Positions 1 through 4,567 of a stretch of 15,485 nucleotides of DNA are shown here, one piece after another. The notes under the pieces are model-generated. The model ran no database searches and was not told where the DNA came from. It was given only the letters and a program-made list of their open reading frames with translations. The position numbers and the translations under genes were made by a program. Position 1 is the stretch's first letter, and each line of letters starts with the position of its first letter. Source of the DNA: Clostridiales bacterium (lineage in GTDB: Bacteria > Bacillota > Clostridia > Christensenellales > QALW01); contig JAHAAN010000034.1 of NCBI GenBank assembly GCA_018376855.1, positions 1-15,485 on the forward strand, in the 5' to 3' direction.

Positions 1-48
1 TATAACGTCAGAAAATGCCCGCTGTATCGGGCGGATCGGGAGGGATAA
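1..48 (+). CDS. 3' end of an upstream gene (partial)
   Basis: Frame 1 is open from the window edge and ends with TAA at 46-48, one base before the next ATG. The visible residues are YNVRKCPLYRADREG. The end of the reading frame overlaps the GGGAGGG ribosome binding site of the next gene, the close packing typical of this small-gene run. Too little is visible to name a product. The single Cys-Pro would fit a small zinc-type phage protein, but that is a guess. Confidence 0.4.
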   Translation, partial: YNVRKCPLYRADREG

Positions 49-49
49 C

Positions 50-241
50 ATGAAAAGTAATATAGACGAGCGCACAGGCAAGCCTAAAATTATCCTTGAT
101 CTCTGCGGAGGCACGGGCAGCTGGAGCAGGCCGTACAGAGAGGCAGGATATGACGTGCGACTGGTTACATCGCCGTCCGGCGATGTGCGTACATATACGC
201 CGCGAGGGTTTGCGGAGGCGTTTTTTAAAGCAAACAGGTAA
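50..241 (+). pseudogene. DNA methyltransferase remnant with internal in-frame deletion
   Basis: The 63-aa product starts with a Rossmann-type SAM-binding motif, DLCGGTGSWSRPY, followed by AGYDV and DVRTYTP. This is how phage DNA (cytosine) methyltransferase-like proteins of Clostridia begin. The last residues, RGFAEAFFKANR, resemble the usual C-terminus of the same proteins. The middle, where the catalytic region should be, is missing. I read this as an in-frame deletion that fused the two ends at about residues 52-53, perhaps through the shared Thr-Pro codons. The frame is intact, the start has a GGGAGGG site at 39-45, and the stop TAA is part of the next ribosome binding site (TAAGGAGGT). 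A protein this short should have no methylation activity. That the C-terminus belongs to the same family is from memory of the family, not from an alignment. Confidence 0.6.
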
Positions 242-254
242 GGAGGTAGATAAA

Positions 255-434
255 ATGACCGAAGACGAATTAATTAAACTTGATAAGCTGGTTTGGGACG
301 AAATAGAACGCAAAAAGATGAAAAAAGAGAAGGAATTAGAGGCATATGTAAAGGGGTTAGCCGAAGGTGAAGAAATGATGATTAAAGCTATTCGGAAATT
401 TTTTATAGAAGAAGAAAAAAGAAAGGAGCATTAA
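255..434 (+). CDS. small charged helical hypothetical protein
   Basis: The 59-aa protein is rich in Lys and Glu throughout and predicted helical, possibly a short coiled coil (KLVWDEIERKKMKKEKELEAYVKGLAEGEEMM). The ATG at 255 has a strong AAGGAGGT site at 240-247 with 7-base spacing. In-frame upstream ATGs at 96 and 153 lie inside the methyltransferase remnant in another frame and lack such a site, so 255 is chosen. It ends one base before the next gene. No family is recognised. Confidence 0.7.
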   Translation: MTEDELIKLDKLVWDEIERKKMKKEKELEAYVKGLAEGEEMMIKAIRKFFIEEEKRKEH

Positions 435-435
435 A

Positions 436-735
436 ATGAAATTAAATCTTGAAAAATGCATAAAAGACGGAGTTGAACAGGCTATGAGCGATTATGAGCT
501 TACTATTGGAATGACAGTGAAAGAAGCAGTATGGAATTCGCCGACTGTTGATCCCGTGCGACACGGCGAGTGGGTGATAGATGGATACCTGATAAAATGC
601 TCACAATGCGGATTTGGGATGTTTAAAACGGGGTATTATTTTGTGAACGGCGAGTGTGTGAGTGCAAATGACAGAAAATACATGCTGCACTACTGCCCTC
701 ATTGCGGTGCGAAGATGGACGGAGGAGAGCAATGA
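436..735 (+). CDS. small zinc-ribbon phage protein
   Basis: The 99-aa protein has two Cys pairs, C55-x2-C58 (KCSQCGFG) and C87-x2-C90 (HYCPHCGAKM). This pattern is common in small Firmicutes phage proteins with a C-terminal zinc ribbon. The GEWVIDGYLIKCSQC and YCPHCGAKMDGG segments are typical of that group. The N-terminal 45 residues are helical and of unknown role. The start follows a GAAAGGAG site at 420-427, and the stop overlaps the next start as ATGA at 732-735, suggesting translational coupling. Molecular function is unknown; zinc binding is inferred from the Cys pattern. Confidence 0.75.
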   Translation: MKLNLEKCIKDGVEQAMSDYELTIGMTVKEAVWNSPTVDPVRHGEWVIDGYLIKCSQCGFGMFKTGYYFVNGECVSANDRKYMLHYCPHCGAKMDGGEQ

Positions 736-1007
736 AACGACCAATCGGCAGAGCGTTGTGTGAAACATGCGTACATAACAGGGTGTGTGGATATAAAGCG
801 GATAGGCTGCTGGATGAAGAGGAAGGCGTAAATAGATGCGCGGAGCATTTGTATTTAACTTGCGGATCATGCGACTATTACCAAGAGTGCAAGGATAAGC
901 TTAAAAAAACGGGACTTGATCCGGCCGGTGCGGTTATTTGCCCAATGTACGATAATATCCGGCAAACGGGACTATTAAAGCGACTATGGAGGAGGCTAAA
1001 AGCATGA
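732..1007 (+). CDS. cysteine-rich protein with two copies of a 4-Cys module
   Basis: The 91-aa protein has eight cysteines, at residues 10, 13, 19, 36, 44, 47, 53 and 70. They form two modules with exactly the same spacing, C-x2-C-x5-C-x16-C, so the protein appears to be an internal duplication of one metal-binding unit. The C-terminus (LLKRLWRRLKA) is strongly basic and amphipathic. The start ATG at 732 has GGAGGAG at 721-727 and overlaps the previous stop by 4 bases. The same overlap (ATGA) recurs at its own end at 1004-1007. No named family is recognised; two zinc sites are inferred. Confidence 0.7.
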   Translation: MKRPIGRALCETCVHNRVCGYKADRLLDEEEGVNRCAEHLYLTCGSCDYYQECKDKLKKTGLDPAGAVICPMYDNIRQTGLLKRLWRRLKA

Positions 1008-1174
1008 CGGTCAATAGCAACAAGATTACCGAGATCACAGATGATGAGCTTTATGCGTTATATCTCCGGCGGGGCATGGACGAGCTGATGGATTTTAACG
1101 AGTACCGGCGCAGAATGCGTCAGGCAGGCGTGCTGGTGATCGAGGGCGGAGGAGCTAACGGATCAAATGAGTAA
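1004..1174 (+). CDS. small acidic hypothetical protein
   Basis: The 56-aa protein reads MTVNSNKITEITDDELYALY and continues with a helical segment (MDELMDFNEYRRRMRQAG) and a Gly-rich tail. The start at 1004 is preferred over the in-frame ATG at 986 because GGAGGAGG at 988-995 lies between them at proper spacing and the 4-base ATGA overlap repeats the pattern of the preceding pair. It is the last gene before a very AT-rich gap. Function unknown. Confidence 0.6.
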   Translation: MTVNSNKITEITDDELYALYLRRGMDELMDFNEYRRRMRQAGVLVIEGGGANGSNE

Positions 1175-1345
1175 TTATATATGCTTATGTTGTATATAAG
1201 AATATATATTTGATTTTCTGCTTATTATTATATTCTGCTATATATAGTATATATTATATTATTATATATGCTATATGTTGTTATTGTGTAGAGAGTAGTA
1301 TATTAAATATATTATTATGTACTATGTTGTAATTTAAAGTATATT
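1175..1345 (+). other. AT-rich low-complexity gap
   Basis: About 170 bases consist almost only of A and T with short TATATA runs and only a handful of C residues. No gene is supported. The motif ATGTTGT recurs at 1187-1193, 1275-1281 and 1324-1330 in a similar TAT-rich context. Possible roles are a promoter or entry region for the packaging genes, or an easily melted segment. No clear -35/-10 pair stands out because near-matches to TATAAT are everywhere. Confidence 0.5.
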
Positions 1346-1369
1346 AGGGAGGAGTAACATTATTATCTT

Positions 1370-1492
1370 ATGTATATACCTGAATTTTGGGCTGGTGTGG
1401 CTGCTACTGTTTTTGTGGAAATAATTTTATTTGTTGTTGTGCCGATTGTAAACGGGATAGCAAAAATTAGGAGGAATAAAAGTGATGAGTGA
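1370..1492 (+). CDS. 40-aa single-pass membrane peptide
   Basis: MYIPEFWAGVAATVFVEIIL opens a 40-aa product. Residues 7-28 are a hydrophobic membrane segment, followed by a basic cytoplasmic-type tail (AKIRRNKSDE). Small proteins of this layout (FW-x-GV-x-A-T-x-x-VE) are frequent near the terminase genes of Clostridia prophages. AGGGAGGAG lies at 1346-1354, a rather long 15 bases before the ATG, so a start at a non-ATG codon nearer the site is possible. The 3' end overlaps the terS start region by 8 bases. Function unknown. Confidence 0.55.
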   Translation: MYIPEFWAGVAATVFVEIILFVVVPIVNGIAKIRRNKSDE

Positions 1493-2015
1493 AATGGATT
1501 ATACGGACGGAAGCAAGAAGAAACGCAGACCGGATAAAACAGCACAAACCGAACCGGGAGATAACAGGAAGTATTTGTTGCATTCGCTTAGGATCGCAAG
1601 GATGTCCCCTGTAACGCTTTCAGACGCTGCTCAGGTTAGCAAAAGGGTGTATGAGTATTTCGATATTTGCGCCGAAGATGACATGAAGCCGTCGGTGGCA
1701 GGACTGGCTCTTGCACTAAGCACTGACCGCAGAAGACTGTGGGAAATGAGAGAGAGGGAGACTAAAGGTGCGGCAGTTGCGGACATTTTAAAAAAAACTG
1801 TGCAAATTTTAGACCTACAAATGGTTGATTATATGCAAAACGGAAAGATAAATCCGGCATCCGGAATCTTCCTCATGAAAAACAACTTCGGTTACAGTAA
1901 CCAGCAGGAACTTGTGGTTGCGCCTCAGAATCCGCTTGGTAGGATTTCGGATCAACAGCAACTGTTTGAACGGATAGACGCGACTATTGCGGATGATACC
2001 AGCTATGATGAATGA
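1485..2015 (+). CDS. terS: phage terminase small subunit
   Basis: The 176-aa protein is the likely DNA-recognition subunit of the packaging motor. The N-terminal 40 residues are polar and basic (GSKKKRRPDKTA). A helix-turn-helix-like segment follows (KPSVAGLALALSTDRRRLWEMRE), then a helical stretch and the motif VDYMQNGKINPASGIFLMKNNFGY. This last motif is characteristic of small terminase subunits in Clostridia phages, as I know the family. The C-terminus is acidic. AGGAGG at 1469-1474 serves either GTG 1482 (7 bases) or ATG 1485 (10 bases); ATG is preferred. The usual partner terL is not adjacent but begins 4.7 kb downstream at 6698. The gene's last codons contain the first copy of a CGACTATT repeat array that runs on past the stop. 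Confidence 0.8.
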   Translation: MSEMDYTDGSKKKRRPDKTAQTEPGDNRKYLLHSLRIARMSPVTLSDAAQVSKRVYEYFDICAEDDMKPSVAGLALALSTDRRRLWEMRERETKGAAVADILKKTVQILDLQMVDYMQNGKINPASGIFLMKNNFGYSNQQELVVAPQNPLGRISDQQQLFERIDATIADDTSYDE

Positions 2016-2145
2016 ACCTGTAATAGGTTCGCACGACTATTATGTAAAATCTGCGAGCGACTGTTGACCGCGTCAAATTCCGAGCGACTATTGCGAGACG
2101 CCAAAACCTATCGACTATTAAAATTTTTGACCATTAGCGACTATT
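1981..2145 (+). repeat. CGACTATT direct-repeat array at the terS 3' end
   Basis: Six copies of CGACTATT are seen on the plus strand at 1981-1988, 2034-2041, 2058-2065 (one change, CGACTGTT), 2085-2092, 2112-2119 and 2138-2145. The start-to-start distances are 53, 24, 27, 27 and 26 bases, so the array has a period near 26 with one interval twice as long. Three copies extend to GCGACTATTGC. The DNA between the copies is not conserved. The first copy lies within the terS coding end and the others in non-coding DNA. The arrangement suits a multi-site protein-binding region, for example the terminase recognition site (pac/cos), but this is inference. Confidence 0.8.
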
Positions 2146-2235
2146 GCAAAGATTTTCGATTTTTAAAAAAGCTACTGTCAGTTTTTGCCACCCCAGCGGA
2201 TTTTTTCAGGATTTTGGCAGAAAACAGGACAAAAT

Positions 2236-2268
2236 AAAGCCCCTTTGGCGTGCTGCCTTTGGGGCTTT
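2236..2268 (+). terminator. terminator-like hairpin after terS
   Basis: The arms AAAGCCCC (2236-2243) and GGGGCTTT (2261-2268) form an 8-bp stem around a 17-base loop that can add a GGC/GCC pair. Only a short T run follows (CTTTTG). On the opposite strand the stem is followed by ATTTT, so it could work in both directions. It would end transcription from terS before the convergent minus-strand operon. Confidence 0.55.
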
Positions 2269-2446
2269 TGATTTGCTGCGTGAATGTGCCGTGCTTTCAT
2301 GTGCTTGTGCGGCGGCTTGTGATACGCTTAAAACGGTTTTTCGCCTCAGCATGGGGAATAATATACATCAGAAGAAAAACGCCTTAAAACGCATAAAAAC
2401 AGCGTTTAAATCAATTCTACACTTTGCGAACTGCGGAACATAAAAA

Positions 2447-2474
2447 GCCGCTGCACCTGATCCGGCACAACGGC
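2447..2474 (-). terminator. second (distal) terminator of the minus-strand operon
   Basis: Read on the minus strand, the arms (2464-2474 and 2447-2457) pair over 11 positions with three G-T wobbles around a 6-base loop. TTTTT follows (complement of 2442-2446), then ATG. This is a good intrinsic terminator placed directly behind the one at 2484-2500. Confidence 0.7.
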
Positions 2475-2483
2475 AAAAGAAAA

Positions 2484-2500
2484 GCGCCCAAGCTGGGCGC
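2484..2500 (-). terminator. first terminator of the minus-strand operon
   Basis: GCGCCCA (2484-2490) and TGGGCGC (2494-2500) form a perfect 7-bp GC-rich stem with a 3-base loop. On the minus strand CTTTTCTTTT follows at once. On the plus strand a T7 run comes only 11 bases later, so plus-strand activity is less likely. It lies 3 bases downstream of the 23-aa membrane peptide's stop. Confidence 0.75.
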
Positions 2501-2503
2501 GTG

Positions 2504-2575
2504 CTATTTGGTTTTTTTAGCTCCGGCCGCAAGGATCATCAGCGGCAGAAGAATGATAAATACTATAGTAGCCAA
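2504..2575 (-). CDS. 23-aa membrane peptide with TTG start
   Basis: A short frame encodes MATIVFIILLPLMILAAGAK plus KTK when read from TTG at 2575-2573. It is almost entirely one hydrophobic membrane helix with a basic end. AAAGGAGGG lies just upstream with 7-base spacing, within the last codons of the preceding gene, whose TGA ends 3 bases before this start. The stop TAG is 3 bases before a strong terminator. Ribosome site, spacing, composition and position all fit a real gene that is too short for most gene finders. Possible roles include a small holin- or toxin-like membrane peptide, but no function can be assigned. There is no homology evidence here. Confidence 0.5.
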   Translation of the reverse strand: MATIVFIILLPLMILAAGAKKTK

Positions 2576-2578
2576 CGG

Positions 2579-2815
2579 TCAACCCTCCTTTATTACGCCC
2601 GTAAACGGTGTGCCCTCGTCGGAATCAATGCCCAGTGCGTAAAAAACATCTTGTATAGCGTGCAGACGTTGCACGGCCTCTTGATATTTTTCGCGGGGGC
2701 TTTCGTCTCGCCTGCGTATTGCGTCATTATATAGCGCTTGCAAGTCGGCGGCGATTGCTTGCCGCTCTCGGCTGTTGCTGGTCTCTAAGTACTCAAAAAA
2801 GCTATTGCTTGTCAT
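2579..2815 (-). CDS. small helical hypothetical protein
   Basis: The 78-aa protein has alternating charged and hydrophobic residues and is probably all-helical (SRERQAIAADLQALYNDAIR, EKYQEAVQRLHAIQDVFYAL). The start has AAAGGAGGG 6-7 bases upstream. It overlaps the preceding gene by ATGA (2812-2815), so the two are likely translationally coupled. It is the third large gene of a minus-strand operon of unrecognised function. Confidence 0.65.
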   Translation of the reverse strand: MTSNSFFEYLETSNSRERQAIAADLQALYNDAIRRRDESPREKYQEAVQRLHAIQDVFYALGIDSDEGTPFTGVIKEG

Positions 2816-3009
2816 TGTTTGCCCTCCTTTATGTAGTACGTTATAGTTACATATCGCGTAGTATCCCAGCGGGGCGATGCGATTATATACCCAGTACCAA
2901 AGCGGCCGTTATATGGCTCTACTTGGTCGCCGCCTTTGCGGGATATATACCCGCGCCGGCTGGCTGTGTGGTGTAGTTCGTGCGTGCGTTTGATTTCGTC
3001 TATTGTCAT
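2812..3009 (-). CDS. conserved-type hypothetical accessory protein
   Basis: The 65-aa protein begins MTIDEIKRTHELHHTASRRG. It continues with GYISRKGGDQVEPYNGRFGTGY, a segment rich in Tyr, Gly and Arg suggesting a small beta fold, and ends in alternating Tyr/Thr strands. I recall similar short proteins beside the 127-aa upstream protein in Clostridia mobile elements, but cannot name a family. A GGGGG-type site precedes the ATG. It is the middle gene of the operon. Confidence 0.6.
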   Translation of the reverse strand: MTIDEIKRTHELHHTASRRGYISRKGGDQVEPYNGRFGTGYIIASPRWDTTRYVTITYYIKEGKQ

Positions 3010-3024
3010 ACTTGTGCCCCCTGT

Positions 3025-3408
3025 TCAATCTCTCGCCGCGTTCATTATCCGCGCGGCGGCTTGATATAGTGCGCGCGCTTGTGTGTCAAGCCAGTGCTCG
3101 CGGCTGTTTGGGTTTAATTCTCCGCCCTTTTTGCGCTTAAGCTCGGACGGGGTGCAAAGTCTTTCGGCAATATCAAAGTCATAAATCAAGGACGATCCGC
3201 CCCAGCTGTATTGATTCCAATCTTGCGCACCGTTTAACAGTTCTGCGCGTAACTCTAACGGGTGCAGATACTCATCTGCGTTATTATACTCGCGGTATTC
3301 TTTTAGGTTTTCAAGCAATTCTAAAGCGTAGGCGGTAACGCCCTTACTCCATGCGCTGCGATCCTTGCGCGCTTCAAGTTCATTTTTTACGTCTGTTATT
3401 GTTTTCAT
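3025..3408 (-). CDS. hypothetical protein of Clostridia mobile elements
   Basis: The 127-aa protein has a helical N-terminal half (ITDVKNELEARKDRSAWSKG, ALELLENLKEYREY). A distinctive central segment follows, NGAQDWNQYSWGGSSLIYDF, then DIAERLCTPSELKRKKGGEL and a helical C-terminus (ARALYQAAARIMNAARD). The Trp/Tyr/Gly-rich segment is recurrent in proteins of phages, plasmids and conjugative elements of Clostridia as I remember them. No biochemical role is known to me. AAGGAGG lies 7 bases before the ATG. It is the first gene of the minus-strand operon driven from the promoter at 3620-3648 with a leader of about 200 bases. Confidence 0.7.
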   Translation of the reverse strand: MKTITDVKNELEARKDRSAWSKGVTAYALELLENLKEYREYNNADEYLHPLELRAELLNGAQDWNQYSWGGSSLIYDFDIAERLCTPSELKRKKGGELNPNSREHWLDTQARALYQAAARIMNAARD

Positions 3409-3452
3409 CTTTTTTCCTCCTTGCTTTTCCCGCTCGGTTGTGATATTATCAA
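3405..3452 (-). CDS. possible 15-aa leader peptide
   Basis: In the operon leader a TTG at 3452-3450 follows AAGGAGG by 9 bases and opens the frame MIISQPSGKSKEEKR. It ends with TGA overlapping the ATG of the next gene (ATGA). The AAGGAGG lies in one side of a stem that pairs CATCAAGG with CCTTGATA (about 3447-3472). The peptide's own last codons carry the next gene's ribosome site, so coupling is possible. The frame is short and there is no coding evidence beyond these signals. Confidence 0.25.
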   Translation of the reverse strand: MIISQPSGKSKEEKR

Positions 3453-3619
3453 GGGGTACGGCCTCCTTGATGCCGTGCGGGTTTTGTGTTAGGGTGCTGC
3501 GTGCTTGGTGGGCTGTGCAGCACTCTTTTTTGTTCGATGTGGCTTTTACTGTATCACATCCGGCGCGCTTTTTCTCCCCCCCTTGCGCGCTGGTGTGTCT
3601 GATTACTTGTTACAGTGGT

Positions 3620-3648
3620 ATTATATATTATTTGTTTAGGGTTGTCAA
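3620..3648 (-). promoter_or_regulatory. consensus sigma-A promoter of the minus-strand operon
   Basis: On the minus strand TTGACA (3648-3643) and TATAAT (3625-3620) are separated by exactly 17 bases, a perfect vegetative promoter. Transcription would start near 3612 and cross a leader of about 200 bases before the gene at 3408. The strength and host-type sequence suggest expression in the lysogen, unlike late phage genes. Confidence 0.85.
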
Positions 3649-3849
3649 GATATTTTTTAAATAAATGTGTTTGTTTTATACTCTATTTGGGCATTGGCGG
3701 ACAATTTTTTTGCATTTGTTTAAGGTATACCGCAAACAAACACGATAAGCAATATCACCCAACCGGTGGGGGATTATAGTGCACCATGTCGGCTCCGGTA
3801 AGCTCCCTTACCACCGAAAAAATAAAAAAGGTATTTGCAAATAAATTTA

Positions 3850-3878
3850 TTGACAAACAGTTTTGTTTGTGATATGAT
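3850..3878 (+). promoter_or_regulatory. recombinase promoter with overlapping palindromic operator
   Basis: TTGACA (3850-3855) and TATGAT (3873-3878) are 17 bases apart. ACAAACA (3853-3859) and TGTTTGT (3864-3870) form a 7-bp inverted repeat with a 4-base centre that fills the spacer and overlaps the -35 box, the right position for a repressor site. The transcript would begin near 3885, a few bases before the GGAGGT ribosome site at 3891-3896. Confidence 0.75.
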
Positions 3879-3903
3879 GCATTTACAAATGGAGGTAATA
3901 ATT

Positions 3904-4527
3904 ATGGCAGATAATATTACGTTTGGATATATCAGAGTTTCGTCGAAAGACCAAAATGAATCTCGTCAAGTCGAGAAGATGAAAGAACTTGGAATTGATG
4001 AAAGACATATTTTCATTGACAAGGAAAGTGGAAATGATTTTAACAGAGAACAATATCAAGCTTTAATTACGATGCTTAGATCAGGGGATCTTGTATATGT
4101 TCCGAGTATTGATCGTCTTGGAAGGAATTATAATGAAATTCTTACACAGTGGTCTATTATTACAAAAGAGAAAAAAGCAGACATTGTTATTCTTGATATG
4201 CCATTACTTGACACTCGTAATGATCGAGATTTAACTGGAACCCTTATTTCGGATATTGTATTGCAGCTGCTTAGTTATGTTGCACAAAAAGAACGTGAAA
4301 ATATTAAAACGCGTCAGGCGGAAGGTATTGCTATAGCTAAGGCAAAAGGTGTATATAAGGGACGTAAGCCGATTAAAGTTGATAAAGCTGCTTTTGAGGC
4401 AGTATATGCAGAAGTTATTCGAGGGGAACGCACGAACAAGTATGCTATGCAAAAACTTGGTTTGAAGCCAAATACTTACTATAAAGTAGTAAATGAATAC
4501 AAAACAAAAACGGGGCAATGGGAATAA
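3904..4527 (+). CDS. serine recombinase (resolvase/invertase family)
   Basis: The 207-aa protein has the N-terminal resolvase catalytic domain. FGYIRVSSKDQNESRQ carries Arg11 and the expected nucleophile Ser13. VYVPSIDRLGRN (about residues 60-71) carries the conserved Arg pair of the active site. A long E-helix (LLSYVAQKERENIKTRQAEG) follows, then GRKP and a C-terminal helix-turn-helix (RTNKYAMQKLGLKPNTYYKV). Length and order match small resolvases/invertases, not large phage integrases. The ATG at 3904 has GGAGGT 7 bases upstream; the upstream in-frame ATGs lie in the promoter. Base use is more AT-rich than in the flanking phage genes, which suggests separate acquisition. It could resolve or invert a local site, or be the remnant of the element that brought the island. 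Related resolvases repress their own genes by binding the recombination site. Confidence 0.9.
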   Translation: MADNITFGYIRVSSKDQNESRQVEKMKELGIDERHIFIDKESGNDFNREQYQALITMLRSGDLVYVPSIDRLGRNYNEILTQWSIITKEKKADIVILDMPLLDTRNDRDLTGTLISDIVLQLLSYVAQKERENIKTRQAEGIAIAKAKGVYKGRKPIKVDKAAFEAVYAEVIRGERTNKYAMQKLGLKPNTYYKVVNEYKTKTGQWE

Positions 4528-4567
4528 ATTTATGCTGTTGCAAACAATTATAACAACGGAGGTAAAC

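Larger units (their letters stand above)
2016..2503. other. gene-free gap after terS
   Basis: The gap holds the rest of the CGACTATT array (to 2145), a plus-strand terminator-like hairpin (2236-2268) and two minus-strand terminators (2447-2474, 2484-2500). The intervening 2269-2440 contains three short AAAACG-type runs and a possible AAACGC/GCGTTT stem (about 2388-2417), but no gene or promoter that I can support. The open frame at 2144-2443 has no ribosome binding site and no protein-like composition. Confidence 0.5.
3409..3903. other. divergent control region between minus-strand operon and recombinase
   Basis: The right half (3613-3903) lies between two divergent consensus promoters. It is rich in TTTGTTT-type motifs: TTTGTTTAGG at 3631-3640, TTTGTTTAAGG at 3715-3725, a 10-bp inverted pair GTGTTTGTTT (3667-3676) and AAACAAACAC (3734-3743), and a 7-bp palindrome inside the recombinase promoter (3853-3870). 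A GGTAAG/CTTACC hairpin lies at 3797-3812 and a GC-rich segment at about 3755-3812. The left half (3409-3612) is the minus-strand leader, with a GTGCTGC/GCAGCAC stem near 3490-3525. The motifs could be operator or recombination sites for the recombinase; this is inference. Confidence 0.5.

Noticed and set aside
872..987. Extra CGACTATT (872-879) and partial copies (970-976, 981-987) upstream
   Set aside because: They are within a cysteine-rich gene in codons for Asp-Tyr or similar, without the 26-bp phasing, so they are probably chance matches.
1359..1424. Alternative 21-codon hydrophobic frame from ATT 1359 in another phase
   Set aside because: It needs a rare ATT start. The 40-aa frame from ATG 1370 ends in overlap with terS and has the better peptide layout, though the ribosome site spacing is better for the alternative.
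1981..2145. Array considered as CRISPR
   Set aside because: Repeats are only 8 bp and spacing is 24-53 bp with no long palindromic repeat and no cas genes. A protein-binding array fits better.
2144..2443. 99-codon plus-strand frame between terS and the minus-strand operon
   Set aside because: No ribosome site, it contains terminator-like hairpins and the last CGACTATT copy lies at its start. The composition is not protein-like.
3773..3801. Second minus-strand promoter with TATAAT in the control region
   Set aside because: The -10 box is perfect but the -35 position (TTACCG) matches at only 3 of 6 bases, and the perfect promoter at 3620-3648 explains the operon.
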